Origin: Cucumis sativus
Taxonomy: Eukaryota; Streptophyta; Magnoliopsida; Cucurbitales; Cucurbitaceae
Length of the DNA stretch: 64,000 nucleotides
NCBI RefSeq assembly: GCF_000004075.3
Contig: NC_026657.2
Location: forward strand, 26,568,408 to 26,632,407
Direction of reading: 5' to 3'
The translations under genes were made by a program, and so were the position numbers. Shown here one piece after another: positions 46,500-58,900 of this stretch (positions within the stretch are counted from its first letter, which is position 1; each line of letters begins with the position of its first letter). Under the pieces are notes generated by a model that saw only the letters and a list, made by a program, of their open reading frames with translations, was not told the origin of the DNA and did no database searches.

Positions 46500-48560
46500 A
46501 AAGCGTAACAATGGAATGAAAAGCTCTAAACTTCTATTAACTTCAAATGTCTATTACGACACATTTTTTCTGCGACTCATCGCCAGATTTACACACTTAA
46601 ATGTTTGGGTCTCTTCATAACCTTTTTCCAATAAAAATCAAGATGTACAACAAATGGAACATCAATGAAGACAATGATCTCTTTATATTGAATAAAGGCA
46701 TGGTACAACACTATGTCTCATATTGAACTGAACTCATTGCGACTAATACACTTTTAAAAGACACGCTATGGAATGCAAGACAAACAAAATATGAATTACA
46801 CGATGAGAATCTAAAAATTTTACACAACAAAGCAGTAACTTTCGCAAGGCGTCTAAAACTCCTGACTACCTACAAGTGAGGATCAAAAACATTTTTAAAA
46901 CATAAGCCATAAAGCTTAGTGAGCGACCACAAGTTTTTAGAAATACATTTTTCAGAAAAACAAGTGTTTCACATTAAACCGTTTTTCATAACCACTGAAG
47001 TGTGTAGACTCACACTCAAACACTTAGATGGGCAACACTCACACATTCAGTGTTTCCTTTCCAAAGTCATCTTATATCGTCAATCCTATTTAGGTAGACT
47101 CAGCTCAACACCTAACGATTAGACATATGTTCATGCAAAGCACAACATTTTGAATCGAGTACCTGATCCCATGGTTTGGAAACATTTTACCAAAACCTAA
47201 TTTTTCAAGAAAGCATTTAAATATTTAAAAAACAAGTTTTAGAAAACATTTTGCTCTAATACACTAACACATTTTAGGTAAAACAACATTTCAAGTTTAC
47301 TTTTGGTTCAAAGGGTCAATTGATAAACAATGGTACATTTCCACCTGGCTCTTCCCTCTGCAGCTCCTCATCACCTCCTTTAGTCTTCCCTTTAGCATCT
47401 CCTCAATCTTTCTTCCAACACTCCTCAAATGAACATATATTCCTCTATATATACTTTCCCTAAAACTTAATAGTCATCACTTAGCTCTTATTTTAGTTAC
47501 CACCTCACTGCCCCAATAGATGTCACTCCCCTAGCTCTTCTTAAGTCAACATTCCATAATTTTGCCAACTCCAAACTTATAATGACACACTCCTCTTACA
47601 AGTAATCAACCTCTCTATGTGAACTTCTCCTCGTGTCCAAAACTTGAGTTCCTAGCCCACCCCTTATCTCATTGCCAATCCTTCTCGTCACCTACTCTAA
47701 CTCATAATTGTTACTTCGTTTTCTCTGGATAGAAATGCTTATCTGGCCTCGCTCCTGCTTCACAGCCTCACCCTTAGTACCTATTACGTTTTTGACAAAA
47801 TATTATATTTAGTTTCTTTTTTTATTATTTTATTTAAAAAGAAAAATATCTTCTAAGCTTTTAGGGATATTTGTTGTTTTCTGAGCTGATGACATTTTCT
47901 CTCACAAGAAGATATTTGTGTTTCCTTCATCAACAAGCCTTGTAATTGAGAATCTTTTAAGATATTTTATCAAAAAAACTTTAAAGATTTCCTTTCCTCT
48001 TCCGGTTTAAAGTTCTTCTTTATCTTCTATAAAAGGGAAAGATCATTCTTATTCAATGTAATGAATCAAGATGCTTTCAAGATACAGCCTATAGAAGAAT
48101 CTTTACAAAGGTAAGTCCTTACCCTTTTAGATATTTTATGAAGATTACTTACAAACACTATTTAAGTTATATGATGATAAGAGATTAAAAAAGACATAGT
48201 TAATTGAATATGTTCAATTACAATTTCAGGGGGCCTTACTATCTTTAAAAGATTCAAATAACAATTTACGGGGATCCTATTTATTTTTAGTAAATCGAAA
48301 ATATTAAAAAGAGTACTAATCTAAGGGGAGTGTCTTCTAGATTAATGAAACATGTTCATTATTTAATACTCATTTGAATCTTAATAAAATCTCTTTATCT
48401 GAATTGTAAAAACTCTCTAGAAGTAGGTGTTTGTTCACCTAATTAGGTTTTAAATTTATAGTGTTCTTTTGCTTCTTGTTCCTTTAGCTATCACTCTAGC
48501 CTTTAAATAAAGTAACAACTTAAAAGTAAAATAAACTACTTTACTTTTTTAGTACAAATT
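46500..48560 (-). mobile_element. Decayed LTR-retrotransposon sequence, probable gypsy LTR in minus orientation
   Basis: The minus strand contains a GCTCACTAAGCTTTATGGCT motif near 46905-46924 and pyrimidine-rich blocks near 47345-47750, matching the texture of gypsy LTRs in this window. A related TCACTTACTAAG motif occurs in plus orientation at 25405. No gag, protease or polymerase reading frame was found, and boundaries are unresolved. Confidence 0.35.
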
Positions 48561-51370
48561 CTTAACGCGGGATGGGGTGTGTGAGGCCTAAATCCAAAAA
48601 AATGGAGTCCTATTGAACATGAGAGACGTTGAGGAGTGAGATGATCATTCTAAAATGAAAAAATTGATCATTATAAAGATACATTTCAAATGGAAGTAAG
48701 AGGTAGAGGAAAGTTGGCGCAATGAAGGAGTCTTATCGCAAGAAGAGTTGGACAATTGAGTGAAGTGATGCGAAGAGAAGTCGAGAATGAAGTAGGCAGT
48801 TGTAGACTGTCGCGAGAAATAAAAGGCGGGAAAAAGGAATTTAGCCTTCGAAAAAGATAAGGCAAGAAAAAGTTTGGCTTCTCGAGATGATAAAGTTTTC
48901 ATCTCGAGAGAATGTCAAATCAAAAGTTGACTGTTGGCTTACGTGTTGAGTTTGGTTTGGTTGCATAATGCGACAAAGCGGTAAAGTGACACGTGTAAAG
49001 CTATAATTCTGAACTGGCAGGTAAAGAGAGTAACATGTGTCCAAAGAATTAGTATAAATATGAGTGAAAACCTATAGAGAAGTGTTGTTACTTGAAAGTT
49101 TCATTGAGAGAGTGTAAGTAGTTGTGTTGTTGTTGAGAGAGTTCTAGATGATAAATGACATTCAGAGAAGAGGAGGACTAGAAGCTTGGGTGAGTGACTT
49201 TCTTAAACTCTACACTCCTACGTGTATGACTTTCTTAAACTCTACACTTCTGCACAAGTGGCTTTCTTAACTATGGGTGATATTTATTAACACTCTAGCA
49301 ATGGTGATTTGTAAGCTAATGTTTTGTAAACTGTTTCTTAAATTGATCAGTTATGAGTGTGAGTTATTTATAACACGTTTTGTATCTCTGTGTTGTTATT
49401 ATTATTGTTGTTGCTTAATTTATGTGAAAGGAGAAAATGATTGCTTTCTATGTACTGATTGTGGTGAATGTGTGATAACTTGTAGAAATACAAGTTATTG
49501 TGGCCTTTTATCTAAAATAATGCATAAGAACAGAAGAAAACATGAGAAAAAAATAGAGAATTTGACTAACTTGTGCATCGCGTATTACAAAGAAACATTA
49601 TCCCTGTTTTATCGCAAGATAATAGGCAAAAAGAAGCAGAGCTTGGCGATCGAACGTTACACGGGAAGACGCGTTCAACCAACAAGACGACGAACAATCA
49701 AGCTAGATGATCTAATGTACTAGCAAACAAATTTGGTTGACGCGAATGTTAGGAAAAGGACAAAATGATGTATGCACAACATGATTCAACTTATTAAGAG
49801 GCATTAATGAGGTGTAGAATGTTTTGTCAACATCACCTCCCGTCTATAAATAGAATACTCTTACTTCATAACAAAGTGTGCAATCTTTGGACGAAGAGCA
49901 AGTTTATTGTCTTCCATTCTTTCTTTTTGAGTTCTAGGTGAGAGCTTAGAACAACAAGAGAGAGGGAGTTTCCCTAACAACCAGGCAAAAATCATAGCCA
50001 AAGAGTATGAGAAATCATACTTTACTGCTTGATACACTTCTTTATATTTCATTTTATGTTTTTATTGTGTTACTTTGTAATATGTACTCTATGGCTGAGA
50101 GACCTAAAGATATGTTTATAATAGTGCATTTCTTCTATAATTCTCCCATTTCTTTATTGTTATTCATGTTCAATCTGTTTAATTGGTTCATGAGTAATGA
50201 AATGTGTTATTAATACTAGAGAATCTGAATGTATATTTTATAAGTTTTGTTAGCTAAACGTGGATGTCAAATATTTGTGTATACGAGAGAACGACAATGA
50301 TATTGATAGTAATCACGTGACAAGTAAAAGCACGTATTTAACTAAGCAAGCGGCGAAGAAAGTGTAGCAATACAATCTTATCGTCAAATTCATCATTCAC
50401 ATAAGTTACAGAGATGTTAACGTGTACGACAAAAGCATCGAGAGGTTACCTACCTTAATTAAGGATTAGTTACTTGTAATACAAACAAATTGATTAGATA
50501 CAAATTATAACTTAGCTTTAAGTATTTGGATCCCAAGAGGTGAGCAAGTATGGCAAAGGCGCGGAAAGGTTGTTCTCCTTAATTCTAAAGTTAATAAATG
50601 ATTTGTATCGCCTTGAACTATATAGTAATTAACGCACAATTCATTGCGATTAGTTAATTAACGTTCCTTCCTACCATGTTTGCAATATGAGTTCTTTCTC
50701 CATTTCACTCCATCGCCATGTCCACCTTGCACCACCAAAGGCACCTTAGTGAAAGCACGGATTAAACCGCATGAGTAATTAGTTGTTAATTCTCTGTGTT
50801 TGACCCTGAACTTACCAGGAAACCTTTCTTCGCTTACACTTGGACATTAGAGAGGAAAACTTGTTTTACATGCATACCATTAGAAGTTTAGCAATGCATG
50901 AATAAGAATTGCACATTTTATCACATGAGCTTTATTCTAGTGGCCTGATAAGTCGCTCAATTAGAACTTTAACACGACATATCTACGAACAATTGTATAT
51001 GCACATAATGAAACAAGTATTGCATGTAAACCATTAGCCTTATTCCTATCATGTGAGCAATGCTTATGCGGTGTGTTCATAATGTGAATGGTGTTGTGTG
51101 GACGGCCAATGCAAAAGAAAATGTGTGTGGTAAGATACACTTGTTGGAATTTGAAGTGCGTTTATATTCTTGTAGAAGTGAAAATATTTCCTTTTTAGGT
51201 TTGGCTACTCCAAATTTTAGGGGAGGTGTTGCCTAAATTTTCATAGATTTTTTTTGAAAAAATGTTTTATCAATCTTCCGTTTGAAAATGAATGTTTCAA
51301 AGAGTACATTCACACCGCGATCTAGGTTAAAAGGAAAAATCTAGAAGGGGTGTGACACATTGTGGAAGCA
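48561..51370 (+). mobile_element. Decayed LTR-retrotransposon region, plus orientation
   Basis: Features include GCGGGATGGGGTGTG at 48568, two TATA-like boxes (GTATAAATATGAG about 49052, TCTATAAATAGAATA about 49843), a TGTTTGACCCTGAACTTACC stretch near 50799 and a GGGGTGTGACA end near 51348. The gypsy-like LTR end and the GACCCTGAACTTACC block, which recalls LTRs of the Tat/Ogre lineage, suggest nested gypsy LTRs. The 148-codon open frame at 49277-49723 has no retroelement domain. Boundaries and target duplications are not resolved. Confidence 0.4.
49195..49268. repeat. 32-bp tandem repeat, about 2.3 copies
   Basis: TGACTTTCTTAAACTCTACA begins at 49195 and again at 49227, and a diverged TGGCTTTCTTAAC begins at 49259. 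It lies within the retrotransposon-derived region. Confidence 0.85.
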
Positions 51371-52740
51371 ATTTGCCTACCAACAGAAGTCATTCGAACT
51401 ACCTTTCAGTCCACATCCACCATCAATTCTTCTCGATTCGCTCCAATTTAGCCCACTGATCCACTAAATCTTTAGTAAATGCAAATAGTATGTGATATTT
51501 TGCTATACTTAAAAATAGTTCTTCAATAATTTAATTTACTCACACTCAAAATTATTTTTTAAAAAAGAAAACACTCCCTTTCAAATAGTCTAATTTATTA
51601 ATAAAAAACAATGATAATTGGTTTTGATAAAGATATTTTGGAAGTTTAAAAATAGAAAAACCCCATAAATAAATAAAAACCTTTGAGACCTTTTGAATAA
51701 TATAGCCATAAAAAGTTTAGAAAGTACTGCAAAAGATTTATTATTATTATTTTAGCATAGGTTACCTAAGCATTTTCATTCTATTCATAAATTTCTAAAA
51801 CATAAAATACTGACAAGGAAACTAAATGAAAATTCTTCTCTATATTGTATCATCAATAAAATGTAGTATAATAAATTAACAAACTAATAAGCTATGTGAA
51901 ACGTAACTACATGCAATACATTTGATGGGGATTTGTTGGAAATGATTTTGAATAGGATCAAAAAAATAATTTTAATCAATCTAAAATCATTTACAAACCT
52001 ATTTTAAATTTTCATTTCAATATGACGCAATTAAAATAAAAATATACAACATAATTTTTTATAAAAAATTATTTGTAATTACTTTGACCATCTTTTTCTT
52101 CTCCATTACATTGCCATTTAGGTGTATAAATTAGAGAGAAACACCAAAGTCTCTTCAATTCCCAAGTAAATAAATTATAGTTTCTTTGGACATATAAGAA
52201 TAAATTTATAAGCTTGCTACATTTTTCTTTTTAAATTTTTATTTATAAACTAAGAATCCTATGTCATATTTCAAGCACCATGTTGTATAGTCTTGGTGGT
52301 CACATACTTTTTCTTGCTATTATATTTTTATCCATATTTTTATAAAGTAAGACCAACTTTTACGAATTAAAAAAAAAAGAATATTTTTTAAAATTTTATT
52401 TTCTCCCAAAATTGGGATATTTTAAAAAATAGTAAAATAAATTAAAATAATACAACTAGATAAAAAATTTAGATAAAGTTATTTTGTCGATTAGAATAAG
52501 ATATATGATATTTGAAAATTTTATTTCATCAAAGACGTGGATGATTTAATTTATTAATTGTGAATGAAAGAATTTGTGGAAAATAATAACAAAATTATTA
52601 TATTTGAGATTAAAAAATAAAAATGATTAGAAAATGATAATAATTAAGGTAAAGAATGGTTGTGTGGACTTTGTTTGTTAGGATGTGAAGTGTCATGTGA
52701 TGATTGGTTGATTCAAAGCATAGGAAAAAGAGAGTAATGC
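51371..52740. other. AT-rich spacer upstream of UBP1
   Basis: No gene was recognised. The right end merges into the UBP1 promoter. Confidence 0.35.
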
Positions 52741-52908
52741 AGAATATAAAATCTCTTTTTAGGAGCCACTCAAAAACTTTCTGGGAGCGTCTCTCTTCTT
52801 CTCCCATTTTTTCGAGGTCGTTGACACGAGCCTCGTTCCACACCGGTGCCCTAATCTATCGCTCTGTCTGCAAATTATTGTAATTTAAGACCATAAACCC
52901 CAACAAAA
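52741..52908 (+). promoter_or_regulatory. Putative UBP1 core promoter and 5' leader
   Basis: A TATA-like AATATAAAAT lies at 52743-52752, followed by a pyrimidine-rich stretch (CTCTCTTCTTCTCCC, about 52790) and a leader that rises in GC before the ATG. The start context is ACAAAAATGC. Transcription start is not fixed. Confidence 0.4.
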
Positions 52909-55900
52909 ATGCAGCATCAGAGGTTGAAGCAACAGCAGCAAGCTTTGATGCAGCAAGCTCTTCTTCAGCAGCAGTCTCTCTATCATCCTGGCCTCTTAGC
53001 TCCTCCCCAGGTTTCAACTTCTTCCCATCATTTCTTTCTTCCTTTACCTCTGATTTGTGTTCTTTCATTTGATTCTTCCCTTTTCCTTGTTGATTTTGAG
53101 CTCGATTGCTTCTTCTTAGAACCAAGGCAGGTGGCTTTGTTTTTTTTTTTTTTTTTTCCTTCTTCGCTTGATTCGAGCCTTAATGGGTAATTTTAGTTTC
53201 AATTATTGATAAATTGAAGGGGATTCTGCGTTTGTAAGATGTGTGGAATTGAGTTTCATTTGTACTTCACATTACCAAGTGCGGTATCAATTCTCATATC
53301 AATCACGGGCGGAGCTAAGAATTTCCGTAGAAGAGGGCAAAGCTATTATAGTCTCATATTCTTCTTTCGTTTTCCCCCCTAAATTGCAAATTTCCTAACG
53401 ATATCTTGATGTTTGATAATAGTCTAAGTTTTAATAAAATCCATTCTTCTGGTTGGTTATACATCTGAATTATAATTAATTCACGATGATATTACAAGCT
53501 TTTTTGGCACCTAGGTATCGTAGGTTTAGGCGAATTGTCCCTTAAAATTAGTCGAATGGCCGGAAGTAATAAAGAAATGTTATTAGTGGGTGTCATAGGA
53601 GTAATGATTAGACTGCTTCCCTGTGCAGTGTGTTCTAAACAATGTGTATGATTTTTTTTATTTTATATTCCAACCAGTAAATGCACTTCCAATTTTCGAA
53701 CTAATTATTCAAATAGTTGAAAATTGTAAACTTGGATAAACGAACCACTCAAATAATATGCAGAAGAGACAGAGAAGAATGTATCTATTGACTTAACTAC
53801 GAAAAATAAAGGTTTTTTGCCCACATGAACTTAGGTTAACTGACATCTGTTTCTTTTCAAGGACAAGAGGTTCTAGGTTTGAGTCCCCTTACCGGACCCC
53901 AAGTTGTTCTTAAAAAGACCTTTTCAAAAAAAAAAAAAAGGTTTCAGTTTATCTAATTGATGTAGAGAAGAAAGCTTTGAATGTTTAACCATCTAAACAA
54001 AATTAAATAAAAAAAACTGAAACAACTGCCAGCGAACCAACTTGAATGGTAATCAAACCCAGGGCTTTGTGTCCTATTGTTGTTCTCAAGTTTCCAAGAG
54101 TCCTTTCACGACACTTTCTGGACCAGAAGACGGTTGTACTAAGTCCACATATCCGTACTAGTTTGGATTGCTTGTTATAATGTCTCATAGGCCACAGAGA
54201 GTTCTTCTCATTAAACTAATCTTCAGAATACAAGACTCTTTAAAGAGAAAAAGTAACAATCTGCTTAATAATGGAATTACAACTACTAACAAAACATAAC
54301 TAATGCAGATATTAGTTATTATTACACAACCTTCCAAAATTTGTGATAAATAGATGTTTACAGTTGAAACTTAAAAATGCACATCAGGTTATTTTTCTTG
54401 TGTATAAGCATTAGCGTCTTTTAACTGCTCTGGATTAGTCAGGAAAATCTAATGGAACCATTTTGAAATCCTTCAGCTGCAGGTCATTTTCTGCAGTGAC
54501 ATTTTTCTCATTTTTCTTTTACCCTTTCTTTTTGCAGATTGAGCCAATTCCAAGTGGAAATTTACCTCCTGGTTTTGATGCAAGCACTTGCCGCAGTGTG
54601 TGAGTGTTTGGCTATACTATTACCATTCATTATTTTTTTCATTATACTTCTCATTATATTTTAATATAATTAAATTTATTTTTTTTGCTTTTAGTTTTAT
54701 TTCTTGCTAAATCTTATAATGCTGTCTAATAATTCTCTTTGTTTGTATCTCATTGAAAATATTTCTCATATTGCTTTTTTAATATTAGTTTCATTAGTTT
54801 CACTTGTGCGATTAAATCCTTTGCTTTCAATTCCATGAATCATTTCAAATTTCAGTGATGATGATAAATATAGTTTGTGCACTTTAACTAAATTTATGAG
54901 GTATATTGTTGAATTCTTGAGTATTCTCTCTTGTTGCATCTCTGACTTTACTTTGTCACTTCCATTTGATTTATTGCACGACTGCTTTATAATTCAGATA
55001 TGTTGGAAACATCCATATACAAGTAACAGAACCACTTCTTCAAGAGGTTTTTGGTAGTATTGGTCCTGTTGAAGGCTGTAAGCTTGTAAGAAAGGAGAAG
55101 GTTTGTCTTCTGCAATGCATATTATCCTTCTTTAAACTCGAGTATTGGACTTGTTGGAAATTGCTTGTCATATTCTATGTTTCAAGATCATTATCATACT
55201 GACCTACGCTTGTGTTGTCTCTCCTTTTTGTAGTCATCCTATGGATTTGTCCACTACTTTGATCGGAGATCAGCTGCCCTGGCTATTTTGTCACTCAATG
55301 GGAGGCATTTGTGAGTAGAACTATGTATATATTTTTATTAAGTCTTCTTATTTTGTAGTATTATCTCGAACATGTTATGTATGTTGCAGGTTTGGGCAGC
55401 CTATTAAAGTTAACTGGGCATATGCTAGTAGCCAGAGGGAAGACACATCAGGTTGGACTTTAATTGATTATTGTCTTATTTACTGATCTTATGATGGTTT
55501 TTTCATTCAAAACAAAACTTCCACAAACATTTTAAATTTTTTCTTCTTTGTGCAGGTCATTTCAACATTTTTGTTGGCGATCTTAGCCCTGAAGTCACTG
55601 ATGCTATGTTGTTTGCATGCTTTTCTGCTTACTCCAGTTGCTCGTAAGCATAATCTCTTTAAATATTAAACTTTGTTTCTCATCTTCCTTTTTGAACTAT
55701 TCATTTAATGGCTCCCTAACTATGAGAAAATAAGATTAATAGTGTGTGTGTGTTTTATTGTTGAGTTATTGAAATTATTATTTTATATATATGTATATAT
55801 ATATATGGAAACTGAAATTTTCATGGGAACTACTATGGAAACTGGAAAGATTAGCAACAAGGTAAGCTTCCTCTTGGAGTATGCAGAAAAACAGTTTCCC

Positions 55901-58900
55901 CAATAAAACCCAGTCACAGGACGCCTAAACTCAAGAAATTGCAAGACCTCAATCCTGACTTGGGTAGCTGACATGAAACCATAAGTTTCTTTTCTTTCCT
56001 CTTAAGAGGTCAATAGCCTTTTGAACATGATGGATTCTATCTGAGCAATCCTTTCAATGAAGCTTTAAATGAGATGGACGTGTGAACCAAAGACTTTGTC
56101 CAATTCTGTAAAATATAGGATGACAACGATTCCAAAATTTCCTATTGGAAAATCTACTGCAAATGCAAAGTCGAGACTCAAGAGCAACCCCAAAGCGGGA
56201 AGTAAACTCCGAAAAAAACAAAAGGATGGAAATTGCCACTTGCTAATTTTCTTTCCACCAATTCTTGAAATAATCTGTCTGATCAAGCCCATAAATGAAA
56301 CTTCTATCTCTTCCAAAATAATGCCTCACTTTTCCTGGAAAACGTTTTTTTCTTGTACCAACGAAAATGTCATCCTTTCTAAGATTCATTGATAGGCTAA
56401 AAAAATGAGTTTTCAATCTAGTCTCATGGACAATTGCATCTTTACTGCTGTTTTGCTAATTTCAGAGATGCGAGGGTTATGTGGGATCAGAAGACTGGGC
56501 GATCAAGAGGGTTTGGATTTGTTTCCTTCCGAAACCAGCAGGTTTGAATTTCTTCTCAGTGCTTCCGCTAACTGTCTGTTCTTTAATTTTGTTCTGTGGA
56601 ATGAACATTTTGATGCATTTCTTTCAGGAAGCTCAAAATGCAATAAATGATTTAACCGGTATGTTCTGGTTCTTATCTTTTTTCCTTAATGGATCTCTGC
56701 CAACCCTTGTAACGTTTCTTGGCATTTAGTTACTGTGTTGGACTTATGCTTGGAACTTATTAATCTGACCACTTATTGGTCTTGTATATGTTTTCCACTT
56801 AGGTAAGTGGCTTGGGAGTAGACAGATTCGTTGTAACTGGGCAGCCAAAGGTGCTGGAGTGAATGAAGATAAACAGGGCTCAGATACCAAAAGTGTGGTA
56901 GAACTATCAAATGGCTCATCTGGTGAGTTTTGTACAGAACCTGGACCCGTCTGCAGAGATTCCTACTTTTACTATTTATTTGAGCACCCTAAAATTAAAT
57001 TGTGATTCATTTATTTGACTTACAAGCAGAAGAAAATTGTTTCTGTGCAAGTGTGAAATTTGGTTCTCTGTGACCTTGTTATTAGAATAAGATCTGAAAA
57101 GCTTATATTCATCTCTGTGGTTGTGCAGAAGATGGTAAAGAGTCCGTAAATAATGATGCTCCTGAGAACAACCTTCAATATACTACTGTATATGTTGGCA
57201 ATCTTGCTCCAGAGGTAAAACTACCTTAATTATTGCATGATCTAACCATTTAGCTCTTTAAGATGCAATTGGAATGTCCACTAGCACGGAGAGCTCTTTA
57301 TAAGGCTCCGTATATAGGGGAAAAGATGTTTGAGGGTGATATCTTATTTCGACGGAGAATGTTTGATTAAATGTTCCCAAACATCATAGTTCTCATAACT
57401 ATTTCATTTGGAACCAATAAATTTTCTTGTCTGCAGGTTAGTCAACTTGATCTACATCGCCATTTTCATTCTCTTGGTGCTGGGGTCATTGAAGAAGTCC
57501 GAATTCAGCGGGATAAAGGATTTGGTTTTGTGAGGTACAATACTCATGCTGAGGCAGCTCTGGCTATTCAGATGGGAAATACTCGGTCTTTTCTTTGTGG
57601 GAGACAAATAAAGGTATGGTTCTGCTTTATATGGTGAAGCTACTCTCTCGTATTGCTAATTGTGTCCAGGAAAAAATTTATAAAATTTGGACCATGTCAC
57701 TTTCCATTGCGCCAGTGCTGAAGTTTTTGAATGGTAATCCTCATGTTACAATTCATTGAGCAGACGTAGCTGACATCGCATACTGGTGACTTGACATACC
57801 ATATTCTCTAGATTTGGGTCTGAACTGATGTAATTGGTCACCTGAAAATAAAATTAAAGGTGTACAAGTCTTGGTAGTATTGAACAGTTGGCTCCGTTCT
57901 TGGTGCATAATCATTGCTTCTCTGTTTAAAATTTTTCAAATACATAAATTGGATAGTTGTCCACTGAGGGAGAAAGGTTAATAAGTTTACTCATCAGGCT
58001 CTCTTTTATTTTCATTTACAACCATCAAATTTCCAAGTTATTAATGCATCTACAGTCTTCTATGATCCCCTGGAAATTTCCATCAGAAATTATCATGTGC
58101 ATAATCGTACTAATGATGACCATCCTTCCCCCATGGCCCCATCGGTTCACTTGATGAACCCCCCTGCTCCTTCATTCCTTTGATCTTCTGTGCGATCTTC
58201 CTCTTCCCCCAAGATTCCTTCTTGAAATTGTTTTGATCGTTTTATAGACATTGTTTCTACTGCTTTCTTTTGGTGCAAAACCAAGTAATATTTTGTTCAC
58301 AATAACTTATCTTATTTGATTTCATTTGGAGAGCTTCATTAATTCATCCATAGGTGCATGGGAGTTTTTTACTCCCTTAATTTATCAATCTGAGTTTATT
58401 TTATTTTTTTATAAAAAATCTTAAAACTCAATTGAAGGGACAGTTGCGGTGAAGAAATATTTGGGAGGGAAAGTGGAACCAAGAATCTAAAGGAGGGAGA
58501 TGTAGATTCCAAATATTTTCAGTTTGTTACCTCATAGAGACCAAAAACATTTTCTTTGAGAGAGTTGAGGAGGTATTATGTTGAGTAAGTGTGAGAGATG
58601 CCGAGGAAGACTTGATCAATTGATTTACTAAACTATCGTCTTAAACCCTAGGCAAAAGATATATCCATCCCCTAGATTGGAACCCAGTAAATATCATTTA
58701 GAGGCTATGAAGCATAGATACTTCGTGTGAGGTAGGGAATCAATCAGTATTGGTTCCAGATACATATGTATTTGATGGCGTGTCTGTTTTTACTTTTTTT
58801 TCTTAATAACGTCTCACCTTCCCAATTCTTGAAGGGTACATGCTAGACATTCCCCCACCCCACCTTCCTCACCACCAAAGAAAAAAAAAAAAAGAAAATC

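Noticed and set aside
49277..49723. 148-codon plus-strand open frame with several cysteines
   Set aside because: It lies inside LTR-derived DNA, has no recognisable domain or coding composition, and no start context; treated as chance.
53300..53350. Second hAT-like terminus (GGGCGGAGCTAAGAATTTCC) in UBP1 intron 1
   Set aside because: No matching right end or 8-bp duplication could be found downstream, so only a resemblance remains.
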